From contig JAIECN010000027.1 of assembly GCA_029068505.1 (NCBI GenBank), positions 1-34,150 on the forward strand: DNA of 34,150 bases. The letters are read 5' to 3'. The first letter of the stretch is position 1; each line of letters starts with the position of its first letter. Of the stretch, positions 27,375 to 34,150 are shown piece after piece. The translations under genes were made by a program, and so were the position numbers. The notes under the pieces are model-generated. The model saw nothing but the letters and a program-made list of their open reading frames with translations, searched no databases and was not told the origin of the DNA. Source of the DNA: Alistipes sp. Lineage in GTDB: Bacteria > Bacteroidota > Bacteroidia > Bacteroidales > Rikenellaceae.

Positions 27375-28370
27375 ATGAAGACCAATTTGCTACATACGTC
27401 CCTGCTGACCCTGCTCCTGCTTGCGGCCCCGGCGACACAGGCCCAGGAAATAACCACGGGAGAAAACACCTCGGCGGAAGAAATCGGCCCGGCGACGGAA
27501 AACGCGCCAGCAGAAACCCCTGCGGATGCCGCCGATCCGTTCCCTGCCCTGCACACGGCTGCCGACGCGAAAGCGCGCCGCAAAACATCACGAAAAGCGG
27601 CGCCGGCAGAAGAATATTCACCCGGAGGCATGCGCATCAAGCGCCGGTTCCTGCCGACGCGCCACCGCATCGACCGCGAGATCAACAAAAACCGCTTCGT
27701 CTTCAAAGGCGAAACGATGTGCGGCCTGACCGTCTCCTACGGCACGCTCTCGACCGAGGATGCCGACATGTTTCCGGTCTTCGAGAACATCGACTTGAGC
27801 GGCAACATCACCACGGTCAACCCGTTCGTGGGTTACTTCTACCGCGACAACCGCTGCATCGGCATACGGTTCGGCTACACCCGCATTGCGGGCAGGCTCA
27901 ATTCGCTGGGCATCAACCTGGGCGAGCAGAACGACCTGGAGATCGACATCCCCTGGCTGGATCTGACCAACGACCGCTTCTCGTTCGGGCTGTTCCACCG
28001 CTCGTACGTTCCGCTCGACGAAAAGGGGCGCTTCGCGGTGTTCGGCGAGGTCGAGCTGTCGGTAGCCACGGGCGAAAACATCTTCGCCTACCAGTCGGGC
28101 AACAGCCGCAAGCACACCTCCTCGGACAACACGACGATCAAAGCCTGGCTCAACCCGGGCGTGGCGGTCTATGCCTTCCCCAACGTCTGCGCGACGCTTT
28201 CGTTCGGACTGGGCGGCTTCCGCTATACGCACATCAACCAATACAACGAACAAGGCGAAAAAACCGGCTCGCGCGAATATTCGAAGATGAACTTCCGGCT
28301 CAACATAGCCGACATCCGCATAGGTCTGACCATCCATCTGTGGAACAAAAAGAAAGGAGACCACCAATGA
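27375..28370 (+). CDS. Outer-membrane beta-barrel protein, second of a paralogous pair
   Basis: This 331-residue protein has a cleavable signal peptide (about residues 1-23, ending AAPATQA before QE), then an acidic Glu/Ala/Pro-rich linker of about 60 residues. A barrel follows that begins MCGLTVSYGTLST and includes NPFVGYFYRDNRCIGIRFGY, FGLFHRSYVPLDEKGRFAVF, LSFGLGGFRYTHINQYNE and IRIGLTIHLW. It is a diverged duplicate of the preceding protein, longer in the N-terminal linker. The last codon overlaps the next gene (ATGA at 28367-28370), so translation of the two is coupled, which suggests a barrel and lipoprotein pair. Confidence 0.77.
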   Translation: MKTNLLHTSLLTLLLLAAPATQAQEITTGENTSAEEIGPATENAPAETPADAADPFPALHTAADAKARRKTSRKAAPAEEYSPGGMRIKRRFLPTRHRIDREINKNRFVFKGETMCGLTVSYGTLSTEDADMFPVFENIDLSGNITTVNPFVGYFYRDNRCIGIRFGYTRIAGRLNSLGINLGEQNDLEIDIPWLDLTNDRFSFGLFHRSYVPLDEKGRFAVFGEVELSVATGENIFAYQSGNSRKHTSSDNTTIKAWLNPGVAVYAFPNVCATLSFGLGGFRYTHINQYNEQGEKTGSREYSKMNFRLNIADIRIGLTIHLWNKKKGDHQ

Positions 28371-30004
28371 AACGATTGGGTTTCTACATAGCAGCGTTGG
28401 CATTGGCCGGCTGCATCGTGAACGACATCCCCTACCCGCTGGTGGTGTGCCGCATCGAGCATATCGAGGCCGAGGGATTGTCGGGCGAGCCGACCATCGA
28501 CGCGGACGAGCGCCTCGTGATCCTGCCGCTGGAGGAGACGACCGACATCCAGGCGGTGGAAATCACCGCCTGCACAGTAACGGAGAACGCCACCCTCTCG
28601 ACGCCGATCGTAGGGCGTCACAACATGCGCACGCCGCTCTATGTGAACCTCTCGATCTATCAGGATTACCCCTGGACGATCGAGGCCCGGCAGACGATCG
28701 AGCGGAAGTTCGCGGTCGAGGGGCAGATCGGCACGACGGAGTGGGACACCACGGCCCGCACGGCCAAGGCCTACGTGGGTTTCGAAGACCTCTCGCAAGT
28801 GACGGTCACGGCGCTGAAGCTCGGGCCGCGCGACATTTCGACCATGTCGTGCACCGATGTGCTGGAACTCGACGACACGAACCTCGATCGGCTGAACGAT
28901 TTCTCGAAAGGCGCCCGCCGCGTGGATGTGACCTATCATGGCCACACGAAAGACTGGTATCTGACGGTGGAGTACACCGAAGTGAAAGTGAGGTTCTCCC
29001 GCATCGCCCCCTGGACGCACTCGGCATGGCTCCACGCCGAGGGACTGAGCGGCACGAAACTGGGCTTCCGCTACCGGGCCGCAGGCACCGAAGAATGGAC
29101 GGAAGTGGCGCAAGAGGAGTTGACCGCACAGAACGGCACGTTCTCGGCGCAGGTGCGTGGATTGCTGCCGGAGACCGACTACGAAGCGGTGGCCTACTCC
29201 AACGACGATGAATCGGAGATCGAAAAATTCACGACCGAAGCGGCCCTGCCTCTGCCCAACGCCGGATTCGAGGAATGGAGCAAGCCGGGCAAGATCATCT
29301 ACCCCTATCTATCGGAAGACCAGGCTTTCTGGGACAGCGGCAACAAAGGCTCCATATCGGCGGGCGAGACGATCTGCGAAGGCAGTCCCGACGTCCGGCC
29401 CGGCTCGGCAGGCGTCGCCTCGGCCTGCCTGAGTTCGCGATTCGCTTCGCTCATGGGCATCGGCAAATTCGCGGCGGGCAACATCTTCATCGGCACCTAT
29501 GCGGAGACGGTAGGCACCAACGGTAAGGTCAACTTCGGCCGTCCGTTCGCCACCCATCCCATCGCCCTGCGCGGCTGGGTAAAATATACCCAGGGGCAGA
29601 TCGACATCGACATGAAGCAGGTAACCACGATGCCCCCGGGCCAGGCCCTGACCAACGACGACATGGACGAGGGTTCGATCTACATCGCCCTGGGCACGTG
29701 GACACCGGAAGAATACGGCGGCACGGCGGAATCGCCCGTGCAAGTCTACACGAAAACTCCGCCGATCGTCTTCAATCCGAACGGCAAGGACGTGCTGGGA
29801 TACGGCGAACTGATCTTCAAGAAAAGCACGGACGGATGGATGCAGTTCAGCATCGAAATCGACTGGCGCAACACCGACATCCAACCTACGCACATGATGA
29901 TCGTCTGCTCGGGATCGCGCTGGGGCGACTACTTCGTCGGCTCGACCCAAAGCCGCATGTGGGTGGACGACTTCGAACTGATCTACGACTACGCGGACTT
30001 ATGA
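28367..30004 (+). CDS. PCMD domain surface lipoprotein, last gene of the operon
   Basis: This 545-residue lipoprotein has a lipobox ending LAGC (Cys16). Residues of about 20-200 hold beta-rich repeats of DUF5018-like appearance (VILPLEETTDIQAVEITAC, RTPLYVNLSIYQDYPWTIEA, DWYLTVEYTEVKVRF). An FN3-like segment follows (GLSGTKLGFRYRAAGTEEW, GLLPETDYEAVAYSND). From about residue 296 comes a PCMD domain with LPNAGFEEWS, AFWDSGNKGS, MGIGKFAAGNIFIGTY and the final MWVDDFELIYDY. It pairs with the DUF4493-PCMD protein upstream. Its stop codon is only 2 bp from the inverted repeat that opens the template-repeat cassette. Function is unknown; glycan binding is a guess from the PCMD fold. Confidence 0.82.
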   Translation: MKRLGFYIAALALAGCIVNDIPYPLVVCRIEHIEAEGLSGEPTIDADERLVILPLEETTDIQAVEITACTVTENATLSTPIVGRHNMRTPLYVNLSIYQDYPWTIEARQTIERKFAVEGQIGTTEWDTTARTAKAYVGFEDLSQVTVTALKLGPRDISTMSCTDVLELDDTNLDRLNDFSKGARRVDVTYHGHTKDWYLTVEYTEVKVRFSRIAPWTHSAWLHAEGLSGTKLGFRYRAAGTEEWTEVAQEELTAQNGTFSAQVRGLLPETDYEAVAYSNDDESEIEKFTTEAALPLPNAGFEEWSKPGKIIYPYLSEDQAFWDSGNKGSISAGETICEGSPDVRPGSAGVASACLSSRFASLMGIGKFAAGNIFIGTYAETVGTNGKVNFGRPFATHPIALRGWVKYTQGQIDIDMKQVTTMPPGQALTNDDMDEGSIYIALGTWTPEEYGGTAESPVQVYTKTPPIVFNPNGKDVLGYGELIFKKSTDGWMQFSIEIDWRNTDIQPTHMMIVCSGSRWGDYFVGSTQSRMWVDDFELIYDYADL

Positions 30005-30006
30005 AC

Positions 30007-30020
30007 ATAAAAACAGCTCC
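30007..30020 (+). repeat. Left arm of a perfect 14-bp inverted repeat
   Basis: ATAAAAACAGCTCC begins 2 bp after the stop codon of the last operon gene and is exactly complementary to 30411-30424. Joined to the right arm without the intervening DNA, it would make a normal A-tract/T-tract terminator hairpin. Confidence 0.9.
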
Positions 30021-30206
30021 TTCTGCCCGGAGTGACGGAGGCCACGGCTTCCGTCAGTGCGGCGAGTAGATTCAGCAATCCACTGGCAAGGTAAGGCACC
30101 GGAGGGCGAAGCGCCTGAAGTCCGGCGGTTTTGCCAGTTGTCCATCCCAGTCTGCCGCGGCGTCGATCGCACGACCCCGCTGCGGCATTCAATCCAGCGA
30201 TTGCTT

Positions 30207-30401
30207 CTTTTACCAGCCGCGGGCTACCGCGCCCGAGAGTCGGGAGCCTTGACGGCCGTCGGCACGGAGGGCAATTACGCTTCGTCGTCGTCCTACGCAG
30301 CCGGTAATGTCAACGCAGGCACCTTGTGGTTCGGGGCGGGCAACGTAAACCCGCTGAACAATGGGAATCGCGCCAATGGGCGCTCCGTGCGCTGCGTCCA
30401 G
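30207..30401 (+). other. DGR template-repeat-like sequence (TR), no cognate RT in the window
   Basis: In one frame these 65 codons read as the end of a C-type-lectin/FISUMP-like DGR target protein: LPAAGYR, SGALTAVGTEGNYASSSSY, AGNVNAGTLWFGAGNVNPLN and NRANGRSVRCVQ. Nine AAY (Asn) codons occur in the last 44 codons, at 30273, 30306, 30312, 30342, 30348, 30357, 30360, 30366 and 30375. AAY codons in a template are the classic sites for adenine mutagenesis. The 3' end (30377-30399) has no adenine in 23 bases, as expected of an initiation-of-mutagenic-homing segment. No target protein or reverse transcriptase is in the window. Similarity to variable proteins is from memory of the family. A decayed variable-protein gene is the main alternative. 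Confidence 0.7.
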
Positions 30402-30410
30402 CATCTACAC

Positions 30411-30430
30411 GGAGCTGTTTTTATTTTTCT
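30411..30430 (+). terminator. Right arm of the inverted repeat with T-rich tail
   Basis: GGAGCTGTTTTTATTTTTC looks like the 3' half of a Rho-independent terminator. Its 5' half is the far-away left arm at 30007-30020. It can still end transcription if the long-range helix forms, or it may be weakened by the intervening cassette. Confidence 0.6.
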
Positions 30431-30653
30431 ACGCATTTTCCACCTCCCCGGACGGAAGAGGGCCGGCCCGAAATAGCAGAGCGGCCCGAAACAAGGCCCG
30501 CATCATACCCATAAAAATGGAATTTTGCCCGAACCAGAATTCTGGATGAAGGCATGACAGCATTTTACCCGAACCAGTATTCCGGGCGACAGTATTTGGG
30601 ATTCCGGGACGGCATTGGGGATTCCGGGCAACGGCATCCCGTCCGGATCCGGC
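30425..30653. other. Gene-free region with degenerate repeats
   Basis: Between the cassette and the lytic transglycosylase gene (convergent) there is no credible coding sequence. The right part (30522-30640) holds degenerate repeats, and a 10-bp palindrome CCGGATCCGG lies at 30643-30652 just beyond the transglycosylase stop codon. No T-run follows that palindrome, so no terminator is called. Confidence 0.6.
30522..30640. repeat. Degenerate tandem repeats with core ATTCCGGG
   Basis: Two 24-bp copies (30522-30545 and 30562-30585, three mismatches) are spaced by 40 bp. The core ATTCCGGG then recurs at 30579, 30601 and 30621, a period of 20-22 bp; a variant ATTCTGG sits at 30539. The first copy contains a 12-bp perfect palindrome CCAGAATTCTGG (30534-30545). 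It looks like a decayed minisatellite. No function is evident. Confidence 0.75.
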
Positions 30654-31337
30654 TTACCGGCTTGTCATGAGACAATATTTCTTGTAGTGGCCGAGCACAT
30701 CGTCGACATAGGCCGCAGTCTGGCGGCTGCCGGAGAAACGCCCGCATTCGACGACCTCGTGCGTATAGTATTCGGGCTGCGACTTCAACTTCAGATAACG
30801 CTTGACGACCTCCCAGGAATCGGGGTTCTCCCCATAGAAACGGGCCAGGCGCCGGGCATCGCACACGTGGCCCAGCCCCCCGTTGTAGGAAGCCAGGACG
30901 ATGCTCATGCGATCCTCGGCGGAGGTGCCTTCGGCGATGCGGAGCGCCTCCATGATGCGCGACAGCAGCTTGTTGGCCAGCCACACGTTGGTCTCCGGAT
31001 CGGCCGCCGTGCCGACGGGTACGCCGAACTGCCGCGCGACCGACGGCATGATCTGCATCAGTCCGCGGGCGCCCCGCGGCGAGACGAGGTGCGAACGGAA
31101 CCGCGATTCGTGGTAGGCGATGGCCGAGAGCAGACGCCAGTCGTGCCCCTCCTGCTCGCTGATGTCGCGGATCAACTCGTCGTAAGCGGAAATAACATAT
31201 TCGCCCTCCAGCAACAACGAATAGACGTTGCCGACGCGTTCGGACTGCTCCGCAGAGCGGTAAGTTCCCGGATCGGAGCAACGGAAAGCGGTGGAAATCG
31301 TCAAGAAAGCAAAAGCCAAGGCTGTTTTTTTCAGCAT
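30654..31337 (-). CDS. Lytic transglycosylase, SLT domain
   Basis: This 227-residue envelope enzyme should cleave peptidoglycan between MurNAc and GlcNAc, forming 1,6-anhydro ends. An N-terminal export signal runs to about residue 20 (TISTAFRC; a weak lipobox with Cys20). The Slt domain has the catalytic Glu77 in AYHESRFR, then PRGARGLMQIMPSVA at 87-101 and the YNGG-type motif ASYNGGLGHVCDA near residue 150. It resembles the catalytic half of MltF without the solute-binding domain. It lies 44 bp after the porin gene and is probably co-transcribed with it. Confidence 0.9.
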   Translation of the reverse strand: MLKKTALAFAFLTISTAFRCSDPGTYRSAEQSERVGNVYSLLLEGEYVISAYDELIRDISEQEGHDWRLLSAIAYHESRFRSHLVSPRGARGLMQIMPSVARQFGVPVGTAADPETNVWLANKLLSRIMEALRIAEGTSAEDRMSIVLASYNGGLGHVCDARRLARFYGENPDSWEVVKRYLKLKSQPEYYTHEVVECGRFSGSRQTAAYVDDVLGHYKKYCLMTSR

Positions 31338-31381
31338 AGAAAGTCGGTTTGCGGGCTGCTCAAGCCGTGCAGAACAATACG

Positions 31382-33514
31382 CTAATCATAGAATCCCCAC
31401 GAAATACCGATCTTGAACATGCCGGGGTTGAGCGGATAGCCGGCCAATGCAAAATATTCGCCGTTGCCGAACAACCCTTTGTTCAGATGCTGGTATTTCA
31501 AGAATATACGCATTCTTTTCCACTTTCCCATAACGAAGGCATCGACATAGGGATAGTTCCCGACATCGACTTCGCGCTGGTTGTAGAACGCCGACAAGGC
31601 CGGGTTGTAGCTCGGGGCATGGTACTTGGTGTGATAATGCCCATCCAACCCGATTTGCAGGCGCAAAACATTGCGCACGACCCAGAACTCGTAGTAATAC
31701 GAGAGGTAGGCGCTCAAAAGCGGAACGGGGACGACCTCCTGATCCGTACTCCACTGCAACAATACCCTGTTGTCCAGATGAAGTCCGCCCAAGCGGAAAT
31801 CCTTACGCACATACGCACTCGTGAGGCCGATGCTTCCGCCATGCTGGGCGATGCGGCTGTCGGAACCGTAGTAGACCTTGTCGCTCGCGACGCCCTGCCA
31901 GGCTCCGACCTCGAACGCAAAGTCGGGCACCGAAAACTTCACCTCGAAACGAGTCTCATTCTCCTTGCTCAAAGGAGCGGACCACATGAAGTGGTTCGAG
32001 AAAAGATTCTCCTGCCAGTAGGACGGCGTACGGCGCTCCATGGAGAAACGCCCTTCGAGAATCAGGGGGTGCCGGCGAATATACCCCGTCAGCGCCACGC
32101 GGGCGCCGATGGCGAGGTCTCCGCCCCGGTATCCCGACGGGTAGAACCGGATGTTGGCGTCCCAGTCGACATACTTCTTGATCTTTCCGCCGACCGATCC
32201 GTAGGCGAAATAACTTGTTTTCTTGACCTTGCGGTAACCGCCCGAGAGGTAGTCGCCCGCTCCGAACTGCGAAAAGAGGTGCAAGTCGACACCGACTCCT
32301 GCATCGATCGTGCCGACGACGCCGTTGCGGTCCCACGGCTGGGCCTGGACGAAAAGGCGGTTGGAGATGACCCGCTCGTAGAGCGAATCGCGCGACTGCG
32401 CGGGATCGATGTACCAGTCGGCGTAATAATTGCCCGTGGCGGCGACGAACTCGCCGTTGTCGTCGCGGTGGTCGCGCTCATCGACATAGGATCGGTTGAT
32501 GTCGGTATAGACCTTGCTCCACGAACTGTACTGGAACGAATGGCCTATGTAGACGGCCGAGAGGTCGGCCAGCGAAAAATCGCTCTCGGTCATGCGCTGC
32601 AAGGGAATGCCGTAGGACTGGGTGAGGAAGAACGCATTGTTGCGGTAGATGTTCCGGGCCTGGGCGTCGGCGAGCTTCATGGGCACGCCCGAAGGGTGCT
32701 GGAACGTAGTGTCGGCGATGGCCCAGGTGCCCACGACACCGCCGTTCTCCTGCTGCTCGATGTGGTTGTTGTAGTAAGCGGCATGGACGGAGTAGCGCTT
32801 GCCGGTATGGCTGAACGCGACGGCCACGTTGTGGTTCTTCGTACGCGACCAGGCATACAGGCCCCGGGTGCTGTGGGAACGGTAATCGACGTTGAACCCG
32901 GTGGTCGGCGAGACATTCTGGGCAACCATGATGTTGAAGTTCTCCTCGCGGTAGCGCTTCTGTCCCGACTCGATGTACCCCATGCGGATGAGCGGCCGTT
33001 TGGTGTTGTAGAACGGCACGTTCTCCATGTTGTAGGTGTAGGCGTAATAGGGGTCGGCGAACGCGAAGTCGGACGACTGCGGCCGCCGGAAGTAGTTCAG
33101 CGGCAGGGAAGTCTGGCCCAGCGCACCCTGCGCCATGTCGCCCACGTCGTGGAGATAGAACGGATAGTCGATCCGGAAGTCGGTCAGCGTGGTGTCGAGC
33201 GGCCCGATGGCTACGCGGTTGTAGTCGCGGCTGACGTGCCACTTGAAGTTGTTGAGCGCCCGCACGGAATCGCTGAAAAAGTAGGATTCGAGCGGTTTGC
33301 GGATCTTGCGCTCCTTGCGGGCGGTGTCCTGGGCGATGGTCGCCTCGTCGTCGTTCTCATAAGGATTCGAGCCGTAGAGGTCGGTCTGCTGCCCCTGCTG
33401 CTGGGCGCGGAGGATCGACCGGGCATCGAGCTGGGCCGACACGCCCAACGGAAGCGCGGCCAGCGCTCCGAACAACCCGATACGGGCGACCCGTTTCAAC
33501 GCACCCATCCTCAT
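31382..33514 (-). CDS. Putative porin (Bacteroidota large outer-membrane barrel)
   Basis: This 710-residue protein has a signal peptide (about residues 1-27, ending PLGVSAQ), a charged linker, and a long series of alternating strands. Examples are FNIMVAQNVSPTTGFNVDYR, NHNVAVAFSHTGKRYSVHAA and YLSYYYEFWVVRNVLRLQIG, with the end MFKIGISWGFYD, a terminal aromatic strand. It matches the Bacteroidota 'putative porin' family (PF14121). It begins 3 bp after the end of pssA. A second in-frame ATG two codons later is an equal start candidate. Cargo is unknown. Confidence 0.85.
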   Translation of the reverse strand: MRMGALKRVARIGLFGALAALPLGVSAQLDARSILRAQQQGQQTDLYGSNPYENDDEATIAQDTARKERKIRKPLESYFFSDSVRALNNFKWHVSRDYNRVAIGPLDTTLTDFRIDYPFYLHDVGDMAQGALGQTSLPLNYFRRPQSSDFAFADPYYAYTYNMENVPFYNTKRPLIRMGYIESGQKRYREENFNIMVAQNVSPTTGFNVDYRSHSTRGLYAWSRTKNHNVAVAFSHTGKRYSVHAAYYNNHIEQQENGGVVGTWAIADTTFQHPSGVPMKLADAQARNIYRNNAFFLTQSYGIPLQRMTESDFSLADLSAVYIGHSFQYSSWSKVYTDINRSYVDERDHRDDNGEFVAATGNYYADWYIDPAQSRDSLYERVISNRLFVQAQPWDRNGVVGTIDAGVGVDLHLFSQFGAGDYLSGGYRKVKKTSYFAYGSVGGKIKKYVDWDANIRFYPSGYRGGDLAIGARVALTGYIRRHPLILEGRFSMERRTPSYWQENLFSNHFMWSAPLSKENETRFEVKFSVPDFAFEVGAWQGVASDKVYYGSDSRIAQHGGSIGLTSAYVRKDFRLGGLHLDNRVLLQWSTDQEVVPVPLLSAYLSYYYEFWVVRNVLRLQIGLDGHYHTKYHAPSYNPALSAFYNQREVDVGNYPYVDAFVMGKWKRMRIFLKYQHLNKGLFGNGEYFALAGYPLNPGMFKIGISWGFYD

Positions 33515-33517
33515 AAG

Positions 33518-34150
33518 CTATTTATCGGTTTGCCGATGATTTTCCGGACGGCAGGCGATCCACATCGCGGTCGAAACGACAACATACAGCGCCACGATCA
33601 AAGGAACGGCCCACCAGCGCAATGCGGCCAACAGCACGACGCTCAACGCCAAGAACGAATAACGCACCTCGTTGCCTTTCCAGCCGTAGCTGCTGAACTT
33701 GAGGGCGAACATCCGCACGGGCGAGACCATCAAAGCGCCGACGGCCAGGGCGATAAGCAGCACAACCTCGCGCGGCAGCACCAGCCCGCACCGCTCGGAC
33801 AACAGCCCCAGCGAAGCGCAGAACACGGCCGCAGCAGGCGACGGCAAACCGCAGAACTCGGCATGCTGGGAGTCGTCGACATTGAACTTGGCCAGACGCA
33901 GCGCAGCGAAAGCAGCGAAAAGCAGCACTGCGACACCGGCGCTCTCGGGCAGCCAAAAGCCGGGCATGCGCCCGAAAAGCACGAAGAGAACAGCGGCCGG
34001 GAGCAGTCCGAACGAGATGTCGTCGGCCAGCGAATCGAGCTGGACGCCCAACTTGCCGTCCTGCTTCATGAGCCGGGCGACCAGCCCGTCGAAGAAATCG
34101 AATCCCGCGGCGGCGATCATCAGGACGAAAGCGATCGTCAGATCGCCCGA
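33518..34150 (-). CDS. pssA: CDP-diacylglycerol-serine O-phosphatidyltransferase (phosphatidylserine synthase), 5' end off the right edge
   Basis: This inner-membrane enzyme makes phosphatidylserine from CDP-diacylglycerol and serine, the precursor of phosphatidylethanolamine. The complete CDP-alcohol phosphotransferase motif is visible: DG then AR, G, D and D in FFDGLVARLMKQDGKLG and VQLDSLADD, spaced D-G-x2-A-R-x8-G-x3-D-x3-D. Several hydrophobic helices follow. The frame stays open past an internal Met at 34120 to the window edge (SGDLTIAFVLM), so the true start lies outside. Its 3' end is 3 bp from the porin gene. Confidence 0.93.
   Translation of the reverse strand, partial: SGDLTIAFVLMIAAAGFDFFDGLVARLMKQDGKLGVQLDSLADDISFGLLPAAVLFVLFGRMPGFWLPESAGVAVLLFAAFAALRLAKFNVDDSQHAEFCGLPSPAAAVFCASLGLLSERCGLVLPREVVLLIALAVGALMVSPVRMFALKFSSYGWKGNEVRYSFLALSVVLLAALRWWAVPLIVALYVVVSTAMWIACRPENHRQTDK

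Larger units (their letters stand above)
30007..30424 (+). ncRNA. Noncoding cassette: structured RNA carrying an orphan DGR-type template repeat
   Basis: The 418-bp cassette is bounded by a perfect 14-bp inverted repeat (30007-30020 and 30411-30424). By eye the first half folds into local helices. The first is a 10-bp hairpin at 30033-30056 with loop CACG. The second is a junction helix, 30075-30080 with 30199-30204. The third is an 8-bp stem, 30082-30089 with 30131-30138, holding shorter stems at 30099-30125. The fourth is a 13-bp stem with a CCC bulge at 30153-30187. The second half (30207-30401) is a template-repeat-like sequence. The only open frame through it (30057-30476) is meaningless upstream of the repeat, so I call it noncoding. 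It could be read from the operon promoter. Structure was drawn by hand and not energy-calculated. Confidence 0.6.

Noticed and set aside
30033..30414. Group II intron or other self-splicing intron, suggested by GTGCG near 30057 and a structured 5' half
   Set aside because: No domain V-like hairpin or intron-encoded protein is present, and the 3' half is a clear template-repeat-like sequence.
30057..30476. A 139-codon open frame through the template-repeat cassette as a protein-coding gene
   Set aside because: Only the part from about 30207 resembles a protein domain. The N-terminal part reads like random sequence and overlaps strong RNA helices, there is no signal peptide or start context, and the AAY richness fits a template, not a mature variable protein.
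30539..30640. CRISPR array
   Set aside because: The repeats are degenerate, have a 20-22 bp period without unique spacers, and no cas genes are present.

Overview
The window looks like chromosomal DNA from a GC-rich Bacteroidales bacterium, most likely Alistipes or a close Rikenellaceae relative. This rests on the gene families (MutA/MutB, GldE-like, DUF4493, PCMD and fimbrillin lipoproteins, Bacteroidota putative porin), on the coaX-OMP-TPR-lptC-gldE-ppiD gene order, on start codons without clear Shine-Dalgarno sequences, and on promoters of the Bacteroidota type (TAnnTTTG at -7). No database search was possible. Family names come from recognising motifs.

Left part (1-17429, all minus strand). 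The two methylmalonyl-CoA mutase subunits (mutA, then mutB running off the left edge) lie at the end. Reading in the direction of transcription, the rest is: a Nudix hydrolase; an HU-family protein followed by a 29-residue basic protein and a terminator-like hairpin; ribonuclease G/E; and a tight run mfd - coaX - outer-membrane barrel - TPR protein - lptC - gldE-like. A PpiD-type foldase follows from its own promoter and ends in a textbook terminator. This block is core metabolism, RNA and DNA maintenance, and envelope biogenesis.

Middle part (17516-30004, plus strand). A DPP5-like S9 peptidase lipoprotein is followed by a good promoter and a seven-gene operon. The operon encodes a fimbrillin-like lipoprotein, two DUF4493 lipoproteins, a DUF4493-PCMD lipoprotein, two paralogous outer-membrane barrels and a second PCMD lipoprotein. 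Gaps are 12-15 bp, or a 4-bp overlap. It looks like a dedicated cell-surface system of unknown function.

The most unusual element lies just downstream, at 30007-30424. It is a noncoding cassette closed by a perfect 14-bp inverted repeat. Its first half can fold into a multi-helix RNA. Its second half reads as the C-terminal variable domain of a diversity-generating-retroelement (DGR) target protein, but with nine AAY codons where such proteins vary and an adenine-free 3' end. These are hallmarks of a DGR template repeat, yet no reverse transcriptase, accessory protein or variable protein lies in the window. The cassette appears to have inserted into the operon's terminator hairpin, leaving a 5-bp direct repeat.

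Right part (30425-34150). A stretch of degenerate 20-22 bp repeats is followed by three minus-strand genes: a lytic transglycosylase, a putative porin and pssA (phosphatidylserine synthase, running off the right edge).
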